This document shows, piece after piece, positions 6,520 to 12,804 of a stretch of DNA of 12,804 nucleotides (the stretch's first letter is position 1; the number at the start of each line of letters is the position of its first letter). The DNA is from Candidatus Kuenenbacteria bacterium GW2011_GWA2_42_15 (GTDB lineage Bacteria; Patescibacteriota; Patescibacteriia; UBA2196; GWA2-42-15). The DNA is taken from NCBI GenBank assembly GCA_000998185.1, contig LCCW01000009.1:1-12804 (forward strand). The letters run 5' to 3'. The position numbers and the translations under genes are program-made. The notes under the pieces were generated by a model. That model was given only the letters and a program-made list of their open reading frames with translations, had not been told where the DNA came from and did not search any database.

Positions 6520-6572
6520 ACAATTTCTAATTTTAAATTTTTAATTTTAAAATAATTTGTTCTTGTATTTTA

Positions 6573-6802
6573 GTGTTTTTCGCCCTTAGGGCGCCCGCCT
6601 ACCATTTATGAGAATAATCCACTTTGATAATTGGCGGGCTGTATTCTAGTGTTTTCTGTGCTTTTCGCCCTTAGGGCGATCCCTGCCTCGCCCTGCCTAC
6701 CCTGCCTACCCTGCCTACCCTGCCTACCGGCAGGCAGGCGGCAGGCAGGCGGCAGGCAGGCGCCTTCAGCTAACGGGAATAATTTAATTTGGTACTTGGC
6801 GG
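6573..6802. repeat. Composite intergenic repeat, copy B
   Basis: Contains the same modules as 101-302 with the two halves in swapped order. First come a TTA-loop hairpin (6581-6593) and a 41-bp unit (6596-6636, extended stem GCCCGCC/GGCGGGC). Then come a second TTA-loop hairpin (6666-6678), the flank GATCCCTGCCTCG, and a GC-rich core of four 9-bp units CCCTGCCTA (6691-6726), CC, and three 11-bp units GGCAGGCAGGC (6729-6761). Last is a 41-bp unit (6761-6801). It fills most of the 338-base gap between mraY and the PHP gene. Open frames through it give Gly/Arg/Gln/Pro-rich low-complexity peptides and are not called as genes. The remaining 6520-6572 is AT-rich with no feature seen. Confidence 0.85.
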
Positions 6803-6814
6803 ACTTGACTTTTT

Positions 6815-6853
6815 GTTTAGGCCGCAAGGCCATATGATTTCTTGATTTTTTGT
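6815..6853 (+). repeat. 39-bp dispersed repeat, copy 2 (GNRA-type hairpin plus 16-bp unit)
   Basis: Ends four bases before the PHP start codon and matches 2965-3003 at 33 of 39 positions. It holds the perfect hairpin GGCC-GCAA-GGCC (6820-6831) and a 16-bp unit TTTCTTGATTTTTTGT (6838-6853) related to the tandem array. A TATGAT (6833-6838) could serve as a -10 for the PHP gene, but no -35 is properly spaced. Confidence 0.8.
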
Positions 6854-6857
6854 TCTT

Positions 6858-7721
6858 ATGTATCTTGACCTGCACTGCCACACCATCGCCTCGGACGGCT
6901 GCCTGACGCCGACTGCCCTTATAAAAAAAGCCAAGCGCCTGGGTCTTTTTTATCTTGCCAAAACCGACCACGACAATGTTGATCTGATGGATGAATTTCT
7001 GGCCGCTGGTAAAAAATACGGCCTTCATGCTATTCCCGGCATGGAAATTTCTAGCCGCTATCTTGGCAAATCTCTTCATATCGTCGCCTTGGGCGTAGAT
7101 TATAAAAGTCTAAAAATAAAATGGTACGAAGAAAAATGCCGCGCAGCCAGGAAAATCCGCGGTCTTAAAATGGCGGCCAAACTCCAAAAAATCGGCTGGC
7201 AAATCAAAAAATCAGAATTGAATAAAACCCTTCTGGCCAGGCCGCATATCGCTTTCTCGGTTATCAACCATAAACAAAATAAAAAACGGCTCCTAAAAGA
7301 ATTTGGCGCCATACCAAACTTTTCCACTTTTATCAAAAAATATTTAGCTAAAGGCTGTCCCTGTTTTGTGCCTAAAAAATTCTATCTGCAGCCACTGCCG
7401 TCTATTAAAATGATCCATTCTGCCGGCGGCTTGGCCATTATCGGCCACCCGATGAGCAAAACACCGGAATTCAGCTATGGCAAAGAACATCTGCTTAAAA
7501 TAATTAAAAAATTTCCTTTTGACGGTGTGGAAGCCTACGGCCCGGAAAATACGCCCCGAGAAACAAATTATTTATTGGGCTTGGCTAAAAAATATCACTT
7601 GCTAATTTCCGTCGGTTCCGACTATCACGGCTACGACCAAGAATTTCCTTTGGGCGTCAAATATCACGGCAAGTTGATTACCGCCTCAATGTGCGCCGAG
7701 CTGATCAAGAAATTATCCTAA
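6858..7721 (+). CDS. PHP-domain phosphoesterase (TrpH/YciV-like)
   Basis: The 287-residue protein is a PHP-superfamily metal-dependent phosphoesterase. Likely metal ligands of the family are visible: His6 and His8 in LDLHCHT, Asp13, His38 in TDHD, Glu63 in GMEIS, His74, His130 in ARPHIA, His197 in IIGHP, and Asp255/His257 in GSDYHG. Length and motif order resemble the TrpH/YciV group. Characterised members of that group hydrolyse 3',5'-nucleoside bisphosphates or act as 5'-3' exonucleases on short RNA. The substrate here cannot be read from sequence. The gene stands alone on the plus strand between a composite repeat and a convergent unit. Its start is preceded directly by a 39-bp dispersed repeat and has no Shine-Dalgarno. 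Confidence 0.9.
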   Translation: MYLDLHCHTIASDGCLTPTALIKKAKRLGLFYLAKTDHDNVDLMDEFLAAGKKYGLHAIPGMEISSRYLGKSLHIVALGVDYKSLKIKWYEEKCRAARKIRGLKMAAKLQKIGWQIKKSELNKTLLARPHIAFSVINHKQNKKRLLKEFGAIPNFSTFIKKYLAKGCPCFVPKKFYLQPLPSIKMIHSAGGLAIIGHPMSKTPEFSYGKEHLLKIIKKFPFDGVEAYGPENTPRETNYLLGLAKKYHLLISVGSDYHGYDQEFPLGVKYHGKLITASMCAELIKKLS

Positions 7722-7739
7722 AAATTCGTTTCCCGCTGG

Positions 7740-7758
7740 TTCAGGTCTCTGGCCTGAA
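7740..7758. repeat. Hairpin with 8-bp arms and 3-nt loop
   Basis: Arms TTCAGGTC and GGCCTGAA pair fully if one G-U wobble is allowed on the plus-sense RNA, around the loop TCT. It starts 19 bases after the PHP stop codon and may stabilise or weakly terminate that transcript, but there is no T-run. Confidence 0.6.
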
Positions 7759-7831
7759 TTTAAGTTCTTGATTAGTTGTAGAAATGCTTTCAGCTTAACT
7801 TATTCGTCGAACAAACTAAAACCTCTTCGTT

Positions 7832-7854
7832 GGTTCAACCCTCCGGGTTGAACC
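7832..7854. repeat. Perfect 10-bp-arm palindrome with 3-nt loop
   Basis: Arms GGTTCAACCC and GGGTTGAACC enclose the loop TCC. The geometry is identical to the palindrome at 2881-2903 although the stem sequence differs. There is no T-run on either side. The GGTTCAA string recalls a tRNA T-arm, but no tRNA surrounds it. Confidence 0.85.
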
Positions 7855-7966
7855 TCAATATTTGGTTAGTAGTAGTCAGAACTCCCACTATAACTTGACT
7901 GCCAAATAAACCAAAACCCGCCATCATCTCCAAAAATCTAATCCTCTTTAAAAATAATTCGCAGCA

Positions 7967-8006
7967 ATAAAAAACGGCTAAGCTTTTACAATCAGCTTAA
8001 CCGTTT
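7967..8006 (-). terminator. Rho-independent terminator of the radical SAM-methyltransferase unit
   Basis: Read leftward, a 13-bp stem (arms 7994-8006 and 7972-7984, loop 7985-7993) is followed by a run of six T (7969-7974). The single imperfect pair is a G-U wobble in the leftward RNA but a C-A mismatch in the rightward RNA, which supports leftward use. It lies about 92 bases past the methyltransferase stop codon. Confidence 0.75.
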
Positions 8007-8097
8007 GCGTAAAAAAATCGCGTCCTCTCCCCCCTAAATATAAAAAACCTGCTGGCATTGATTACAGCGGACTGCCACTGCCCTCACGGCCACAATT

Positions 8098-8739
8098 TCA
8101 TACTTTACCCCTTCCCGCGGTTTCAACTCTTCTGCGAGCCGAGAAATTTATTTTTATAAAATATCTGCCCACTCGCTCGCAATATTCCTCATACTCCTTT
8201 CCATACCTACGCCTCAAAAACTTCTCCTCATCAACCATCGCCGCTCTATATTCTAAGCAGCTCCCGACAAAACAGATAATACCGGGCATAAACGCCCAGT
8301 CATCTGTTAAGACCCCAAGCGAAATCACTATTCCGACATTCATTATCAGAACACCGACATAAATAGGATTTCTCATCAGCCGGTAAATACCGCTGGTCGC
8401 CAACCCTTGCTTTTCACTGGTCACTTTATGAATATCTGCCCATGAGACCCCAAGGTTAAACCGGCCTAAACTCGCCAGTAATAACCCAAAGCAATATATT
8501 ACCAGTCCAATCCTCATTTCCCAAATAGAAATCGGGCCTTCGGCAAACAAAACAAAAAAAAACATCGCCCCGAAGGAGAGAAATGTTATTCCCTTCCATG
8601 ACTCTCTCCTGGGCTCATAGGGCTGATAGCCAACCCTATTTTTTCCGGCCGCCAGCTTCTCAATAGCCGGCCAGATAATCACCCCCCTGGAACAATACAA
8701 GAGGGCAAAAAACAACAACAACACAATCTTGCCAGCCAT
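8098..8739 (-). CDS. Integral membrane methyltransferase, ICMT/PEMT-like family
   Basis: The 213-residue protein resembles bacterial isoprenylcysteine carboxyl methyltransferase or phospholipid methyltransferase family proteins. These transfer a methyl group from S-adenosylmethionine to a lipid or lipid-linked substrate. Hydrophobic helices lie near residues 4-22, 50-66, 74-92, 124-142 and 147-160. The family motif appears as GLATSGIYRLMRNPIYVG (112-129), and the C-terminal signature as EEKFLRRRYGKEYEEYCERV (171-190). The true substrate is unknown, and bacterial members rarely act on prenylated proteins. It is the only gene here with a strong Shine-Dalgarno (AAAAGGAGG at 8744-8752). It follows the radical SAM gene by 64 bases and ends before a terminator, so the two probably form one unit. 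Confidence 0.85.
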   Translation of the reverse strand: MAGKIVLLLFFALLYCSRGVIIWPAIEKLAAGKNRVGYQPYEPRRESWKGITFLSFGAMFFFVLFAEGPISIWEMRIGLVIYCFGLLLASLGRFNLGVSWADIHKVTSEKQGLATSGIYRLMRNPIYVGVLIMNVGIVISLGVLTDDWAFMPGIICFVGSCLEYRAAMVDEEKFLRRRYGKEYEEYCERVGRYFIKINFSARRRVETAGRGKV

Positions 8740-8743
8740 ACGG

Positions 8744-8752
8744 CCTCCTTTT
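8744..8752 (-). promoter_or_regulatory. Strong Shine-Dalgarno of the methyltransferase gene
   Basis: AAAAGGAGG on the minus strand ends four bases before the ATG at 8739. It fixes the start and stands out, because no other gene in the window with visible upstream sequence has a comparable site. Confidence 0.85.
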
Positions 8753-8803
8753 AATTGTACGCTAAAATTTTTGCTTTTTCTTATTTTGTTTTTACTTTTT
8801 TAT

Positions 8804-9958
8804 CTAAACGAAATTAACATGCGCCAAATCGCATTTATCTTTATTTTTTATTAAACTGTTCTTTTTTTGTTGTTTAATGGCTAACAAATAGTCCTTTGCT
8901 TTACAAATAGTCCCACACCTTTCTATATTATGGCGCTCTAATAATCTTTTGTGGCGGACTGATTGCCAAACAGATTTAAAACTCCCTTGACTGTCATAGA
9001 TATTGCCCAGCCTGTATTTTTTGTTATCTCTAAAAATGTTGCAAAAAGGAATGTTGCCATTGGCTTCAATAACGCCAAATAAAAGTGAACCAAAACAAGG
9101 ACCGACGAACCTGCTTTTCCCTATTTTTTTAAACCTAGCCAGATTCCATCGACTGGCCGTACTGCGGAAAACACGAAAATTTCTATTCGTATATTTTTGA
9201 GCAGCGCCCAAACTCTTTTCTATGACTTCCCAGCATCCTTTAAGATGCCTCCCTTTTCTTAAATTTGCCGGTCGAAAAACTATATAACCCGCCCCAAGTT
9301 CCTTTGCCAGCTTGGTGGCTGATTCTATCTCTTGATAATTCCATGGAGTAACTAAAAAGGCTATGCCTATTTTTTGTCTGTCAATAAGCTTCGTTAATTG
9401 TTTAATATTTTCTTTTATCAGCAAAAACGGTTCTATAATTTGCGTCTTCTTTTCTTTAGCCTGATTTTTAAAATAATAATGAGTTCTTTGGTATGTCTCG
9501 CTGGTGGCGGCATCTAGACTGATTCTAATGTATTTTAATTTATTGGCAATCGAAAAAATTCTTGGCAGTAATAAACCATTGGTTATTAAACCGATCTCCA
9601 AGCCGCTCTTGGTCGCCGATTTCACAATCTCTTTTATTTTAGGGTGAAGGGTCGGCTCCCCTCCCCCAACCAACTCAATGGCTTTAGTCCCCCCAAATCT
9701 CAAATCTTTAAATATACTCTTGAGAAATTCGGCCGCAATAAAAACATTCTTTTTTCTCCATGATTTAAATTGACACCAACGACAGCCCTGATTACATCCC
9801 GAGACAAGATCAACCTCAACGCAAATCGGGAATGGTATGTCTTTTGGCTCAAAATAATCACCTTTGATTAAATTTCTTATTCTTTCCAAAATATCCTCAT
9901 GGAAAAATAATTTAGATGTATCAAACGGAGAACTATTTTTTTTATAATGCGCAAGCAT
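8804..9958 (-). CDS. Radical SAM protein with SPASM-like C-terminal region
   Basis: The 384-residue product has the radical SAM cluster motif CNQGCRWC (CX3CX2C, residues 55-62), the GGGEPTLHP segment that contacts SAM (98-106), and SLDAATSETYQRTH typical of SPASM-family proteins. The C-terminal part carries GPCFG, NIPFCNIF and ERCGTICK. These supply Cys288, Cys306, Cys348 and Cys352, enough for one auxiliary cluster of SPASM or twitch type. The substrate cannot be inferred. The ATG at 9958 is preferred: the frame extends to a TTG at 9988, but the predicted transcript starts near 9989, leaving no leader for TTG. The gene looks visibly AT-richer than its neighbours. It appears to lead a two-gene unit with the membrane methyltransferase. 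Confidence 0.88.
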   Translation of the reverse strand: MLAHYKKNSSPFDTSKLFFHEDILERIRNLIKGDYFEPKDIPFPICVEVDLVSGCNQGCRWCQFKSWRKKNVFIAAEFLKSIFKDLRFGGTKAIELVGGGEPTLHPKIKEIVKSATKSGLEIGLITNGLLLPRIFSIANKLKYIRISLDAATSETYQRTHYYFKNQAKEKKTQIIEPFLLIKENIKQLTKLIDRQKIGIAFLVTPWNYQEIESATKLAKELGAGYIVFRPANLRKGRHLKGCWEVIEKSLGAAQKYTNRNFRVFRSTASRWNLARFKKIGKSRFVGPCFGSLLFGVIEANGNIPFCNIFRDNKKYRLGNIYDSQGSFKSVWQSVRHKRLLERHNIERCGTICKAKDYLLAIKQQKKNSLIKNKDKCDLAHVNFV

Positions 9959-9995
9959 AAAAAATACAAAAAAATTAGGGTATTTCAATCTAAAA

Positions 9996-10024
9996 ACACT
10001 ACCACTTTTTTATTCCAATGTCAA
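9996..10024 (-). promoter_or_regulatory. Promoter of the radical SAM-methyltransferase unit
   Basis: A perfect -35 TTGACA (10019-10024) is followed after 17 bases by TAGTGT (9996-10001). The latter matches TATAAT at three positions but is helped by an upstream TGG extension. It lies immediately beyond the secDF terminator and predicts a leader of about 31 nt to the ATG at 9958. Confidence 0.55.
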
Positions 10025-10028
10025 CACC

Positions 10029-10054
10029 AAAAAACCCGCCTTTCCAGACGGATT
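10029..10054 (-). terminator. Rho-independent terminator of secDF
   Basis: Read leftward, arms AATCCGTC (10047-10054) and GGCGGGTT (10033-10040) form an 8-bp stem with two G-U pairs around a 6-nt loop. The stem runs into six T (10029-10034). It is about 50 bases past the secF stop codon. Confidence 0.75.
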
Positions 10055-10057
10055 CCT

Positions 10058-10106
10058 AATCTCCAATCTTCAATTTCTAATATCTAATATCCAATATCTA
10101 ATTTCT
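10058..10106. repeat. Degenerate 7-bp tandem repeat after secF
   Basis: Seven consecutive heptamers of the form AATNTCT (AATCTCC, AATCTTC, AATTTCT, AATATCT, AATATCC, AATATCT, AATTTCT) run up to the secF stop codon. They lie between the stop and the terminator hairpin. Confidence 0.8.
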
Positions 10107-11008
10107 TATTTCTTCCTCCCTCCCAGCTTCTGCCACACCACCAAGAGCGGCGAAGCCACAAAAAGTGAAGAATACGCTCCGAAAAATATGCCGAGCATCA
10201 GAGACAGCACAAAAATTCTGATTGTTTCTCCGCCAAAAAAATACAAAAATATCAAAGTCAAAAGCGTGGTCAAGGTCGTATTGATGGAACGCGCCATTGT
10301 TTCATTCACGCTCCGGTTGACTGTTTCTTCAAAATTCTCGCCCGCGCTGCGGAACAAATTTTCTCTGGTCCGGTCATACACCACGATCGTATCGTTGACC
10401 GAGTAGCCAAGCACGGTTAAAAGCGAAGTCACGAAAAAAGCATCCACTTCATAACCCCAAAAATGTCCCAGCACGGCAAAGATACCGGTAACAATGGTTA
10501 AATCGTGAATCAGGGCAATAATGGCGCCCAATCCGTATTTCCAAGACTGTACTGATCTGGAAACTTTTCTAAAAGCGAAAGCAATATATAAAATAATCAA
10601 GATTGACGCCAAAATCAAGGCGGTAATGGCTTTATTTTTGAGTTCATTGCCCACTACCGGCCCGATTGACTCAAACTTATTTTCCACAAGCTGCTCGGCG
10701 CCAAAACCCTTGCCCAAAGCCGCCACAATTTTTTGATGCTCCTCTTCACTCAAGGTTTTGGCTCGCAAGATAATCTCCTGACTGCCGGCCAACTGCGCCT
10801 GCAAATCTTCAATGCCTTCTTTACTTAAAACATCCCGAACTTCAAAAACCTGCGGCCGGTTGTTTTTAAAAGTATATTCCGCGATGGTGCCGCCGGTAAA
10901 ATCAATCCCGAGTCTCAAACCCCACAAAGACAAGCTGGCAATCGCTGCCAAAAACAAAATGCCGGAAATTATAAAAAATATTTTTCTTTTGTAAATGATT
11001 CTCATCAT
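10106..11008 (-). CDS. secF: Protein translocase subunit SecF
   Basis: SecF pairs with SecD in the inner membrane and uses the proton motive force to complete protein export through SecYEG. The 300-residue protein has the expected topology. There is one N-terminal helix (11-31) and the signature LGIDFTGGT (33-41). A small periplasmic domain follows, then five more helices near 125-146, 160-180, 188-206, 242-259 and 263-292. The conserved GYSVNDTIVVYDRTREN (201-217) is intact. It starts eight bases after the secD stop codon, so the two are co-transcribed. A double ATG (MM) leaves the exact start ambiguous by one codon. No Shine-Dalgarno is seen. Confidence 0.97.
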   Translation of the reverse strand: MMRIIYKRKIFFIISGILFLAAIASLSLWGLRLGIDFTGGTIAEYTFKNNRPQVFEVRDVLSKEGIEDLQAQLAGSQEIILRAKTLSEEEHQKIVAALGKGFGAEQLVENKFESIGPVVGNELKNKAITALILASILIILYIAFAFRKVSRSVQSWKYGLGAIIALIHDLTIVTGIFAVLGHFWGYEVDAFFVTSLLTVLGYSVNDTIVVYDRTRENLFRSAGENFEETVNRSVNETMARSINTTLTTLLTLIFLYFFGGETIRIFVLSLMLGIFFGAYSSLFVASPLLVVWQKLGGRKK

Positions 11009-11016
11009 AATGATAA

Positions 11017-12801
11017 TTAAACTGTTTTACCAATTTTCTTGCCGCGCCAAACCAGCCACTTGACATTGTCCATAACGCGAGCCGGTAATGCCCGCATAAA
11101 ACTTCTGGATACGGCAATGGCCGAAAACATAGAAACGACAATGCCAATAGCCAAGGTCACGGCAAAACCCTTCATCACCGAAGTGCCTACCCATAAAAGG
11201 ATCGCGCAAGTGATAAAGGTGGAAACATTGGAATCGCGGATAGACGGCCAGGCCCGCTTAAAACCCTCTTCCAAAGCGCTCCCGTAACTCCGGCCGTTTC
11301 TCAATTCTTCCTTCAGTCTTTCAAAAATTAAAACATTGGCGTCCACGGCCATGCCGATTGACATAATGAAACCGGCAATGCCGGACAAGGTCAGGGTTAC
11401 ATTCAGCAGTTTAAATAACGCTAAAACAATTAAAGTATAAATGGTTAAAGCCAAAACCGAAATCAAGCCCGGCAGGCGATAATACAAAAGCATGAACGCA
11501 GCCACTGCCAAAAGTCCCCATAACCCGGCCAGCAAGCTCTGTTCAACTGATTTTTTGCCCAGTGACGGCCCGACTGTTTTTTGGGAAATAAGTTCAATCG
11601 GCACGGGTAAAGCGCCGGCATTCAATTTTTCCACCAAATCCTTTGATTCTTTAAGATTAAATCTGCCGGTAATCACCGCTTTGCCGCCGGTGATTTTCTC
11701 GTTCACGGTCGGCACGGAAATCGGATTGCCGTCCAAAAATATCGCCACCGGTTTGCCCACATTTCTTTCGGTTATTTCTTCAAACAATTTTCCGCCCTCG
11801 TCGTTAAATTCCAGGCTGACTTCCGGCTCGCCGGTATTTTGCGTGTATTGCACCGAAGCCCGTTTCAGATGCTTGCCCGACAGTTGCGTATTTAGCCATT
11901 GGTCCACCGGCGGCACGATATCCGCGGCCGTTTTGGTTTTTATTAAAATATGAGCGGATAAAACCTCGGTATTATTGATTTCCACCGGTGTCGTTGTGCC
12001 GTTGACGGTGGCCGTGGCTCCGACTTCTTGCGCCTGCCGTTCATCCATTTTTTTTATAATGTGATAGCCAAACTGGCTCTTGACCGGCGCTGGCGTGATT
12101 TGCCCGGATTTTAAATCATCAAAAATCGCCTTCTCAAATTCCTCCACAAAAGTGCCTTTGGTCGCCCAGTCCAAATCTCCGCCATTGTCTTTTGAACCCG
12201 GGTCTTCTGAAAATTCCTTGGACAACTTGGCGAAATCCTCGCCGGCCAAAGCTCTTTTGTTTATCTCCTCGGCTTTCTTGCTGGCCGCTTCATTATAAGT
12301 ATCCAATTCCTTCTGTTGCTCCGGAGTTAAATTTATTTGTTGATTGGTAAAACTAGGATTTTGTTCTTTAAATTCCAAAAGCGGCGTTTCACCAATCATG
12401 TTGATCGCCTGGTTGACATCCTTGATTCCGGCCAGTTCCACGATAATCCGATAATCGCCTGCTTGGCTTTTGTTCACTTGCACGACCGGTTCGGCCACGC
12501 CAAAAGCGTTTACTCTTCTTTCAATCACATCTCTAACTCCCTCCACTGCCGAATCCGCGTCCTGATTGTCAATTTTACTCGTGTCAGCCTGATATAAAAG
12601 ATGCGTTCCGCCCTTTAAATCCAAGCCTAAATGAAAATCAAATTTATTCCAAAAAGACGCCCCCGGCACCCAATTTGGCACATCCAATGACCGTCCGCCT
12701 TCTTCCAATGGAGAAACATGGCCGTCAAAAAGCGCCGCGCTGATTGTTAGAATAATGATAAAGACAATAGTCAAACCCACTCTTCTTCTGTTTACTGCCA
12801 T
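11017..12801 (-). CDS. secD: Protein translocase subunit SecD with inserted parvulin-type PPIase domain
   Basis: SecD is the large partner of SecF in the Sec export motor. The 594-residue protein shows an N-terminal helix (about 9-25), FHLGLDLKGGTHLLY (56-70), periplasmic P1 sequence, and five C-terminal helices between about 424 and 575 with SIGMAVDANVLIFERLKEEL (481-500). Unusually, P1 is interrupted from about residue 148 to 298. The insert contains a parvulin (PpiC/rotamase) signature: ALAGEDFAKLSKEFSEDPGS, GGDLDW (207-212), VEEFEKAIF and QFGYHIIK (243-250). The strand AHILIKTK (283-290), normally the start of a parvulin, comes after it. SecD sequence resumes with QNTGEPEVSLEFNDEGGKLF (321-340). 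The PPIase domain would lie outside the membrane and could help fold emerging proteins. The ATG is three bases from the window edge, so the promoter is not visible. Confidence 0.96.
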   Translation of the reverse strand: MAVNRRRVGLTIVFIIILTISAALFDGHVSPLEEGGRSLDVPNWVPGASFWNKFDFHLGLDLKGGTHLLYQADTSKIDNQDADSAVEGVRDVIERRVNAFGVAEPVVQVNKSQAGDYRIIVELAGIKDVNQAINMIGETPLLEFKEQNPSFTNQQINLTPEQQKELDTYNEAASKKAEEINKRALAGEDFAKLSKEFSEDPGSKDNGGDLDWATKGTFVEEFEKAIFDDLKSGQITPAPVKSQFGYHIIKKMDERQAQEVGATATVNGTTTPVEINNTEVLSAHILIKTKTAADIVPPVDQWLNTQLSGKHLKRASVQYTQNTGEPEVSLEFNDEGGKLFEEITERNVGKPVAIFLDGNPISVPTVNEKITGGKAVITGRFNLKESKDLVEKLNAGALPVPIELISQKTVGPSLGKKSVEQSLLAGLWGLLAVAAFMLLYYRLPGLISVLALTIYTLIVLALFKLLNVTLTLSGIAGFIMSIGMAVDANVLIFERLKEELRNGRSYGSALEEGFKRAWPSIRDSNVSTFITCAILLWVGTSVMKGFAVTLAIGIVVSMFSAIAVSRSFMRALPARVMDNVKWLVWRGKKIGKTV

Positions 12802-12804
12802 AAA

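Larger units (their letters stand above)
7722..8097. other. 376-base convergent intergenic region with hairpins
   Basis: It separates the rightward PHP gene from the leftward methyltransferase gene. It holds two hairpins with 3-nt loops (7740-7758 and 7832-7854) and a leftward Rho-independent terminator (7967-8006). No good rightward terminator with a T-run is visible for the PHP gene; the hairpin at 7740-7758 is followed only by ATTT. The segments 7855-7966 and 8007-8097 show no gene or RNA that I recognise. Confidence 0.6.

Noticed and set aside
6606..7079. 157-codon minus-strand reading frame
   Set aside because: Half lies in the GC-rich repeat (GRQGRQGRQG) and half is antisense to the PHP gene, whose motifs are clear.
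7832..7854. tRNA T-arm (GGTTCAA string)
   Set aside because: The string is one arm of a perfect palindrome, and no acceptor, D or anticodon arms surround it.
9959..9988. TTG start giving the radical SAM protein ten extra residues
   Set aside because: The predicted transcript starts at about 9989, so TTG would be leaderless with a rare start codon. The ATG at 9958 is simpler, though the TTG is not excluded.
11492..11953. 153-codon plus-strand reading frame opposite secD, and similar long antisense frames opposite mraY
   Set aside because: They are shadows of well-conserved genes with complete motifs and have no recognisable protein features of their own.

Overview
The window looks like a fragment of a Patescibacteria (CPR) genome, most likely Parcubacteria-like. 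This is an inference from several signs: almost every gene lacks a Shine-Dalgarno sequence, housekeeping genes are scattered in very short operons, intergenic DNA is full of GC-rich CCTGCC/GGCAGG repeats and AT-rich short tandem repeats, and a reduced type IV pilus operon is present. No in-frame TGA interrupts any gene and TGA ends two of them, so the standard bacterial code fits (not the UGA=Gly code of Gracilibacteria/SR1).

Layout, left to right. 1-303 is non-coding and carries a composite repeat. 304-4734 (minus strand) is a type IV pilus operon, transcribed leftward: pilB (assembly ATPase), a 249-base spacer, pilC (inner-membrane platform), and a large prepilin-like protein with three predicted beta-sandwich domains. 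4735-5107 holds two divergent promoters, a truncated repeat and a seven-unit 16-bp tandem array. 5108-6519 (plus) is a two-gene operon of a small membrane protein of unknown function and mraY (lipid I synthesis), driven by a promoter so close to the first ATG that the mRNA should be leaderless. 6520-6857 is a second composite repeat. 6858-7721 (plus) is a PHP-family phosphoesterase. 7722-8097 is non-coding with hairpins and a leftward terminator. 8098-9958 (minus) is a separate unit of a radical SAM/SPASM protein followed by a membrane methyltransferase. 10106-12801 (minus) is secD-secF with its own terminator.

Functionally the genes mostly concern the cell envelope: pilus assembly, peptidoglycan precursor synthesis and Sec-dependent export. 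The most striking protein feature is SecD: a parvulin-type prolyl isomerase domain is inserted in its first periplasmic domain, and the strand that normally begins a parvulin lies at the end of the insert, which suggests a circular permutation. The most striking DNA features are the two composite repeats. They share a 41-bp spaced inverted repeat at fixed length, a small TTA-loop hairpin whose stem changes by compensatory substitutions, and a GC-rich core that lies in opposite orientations in the two copies.

No rRNA, tRNA, CRISPR array, transposase or integrase was seen.
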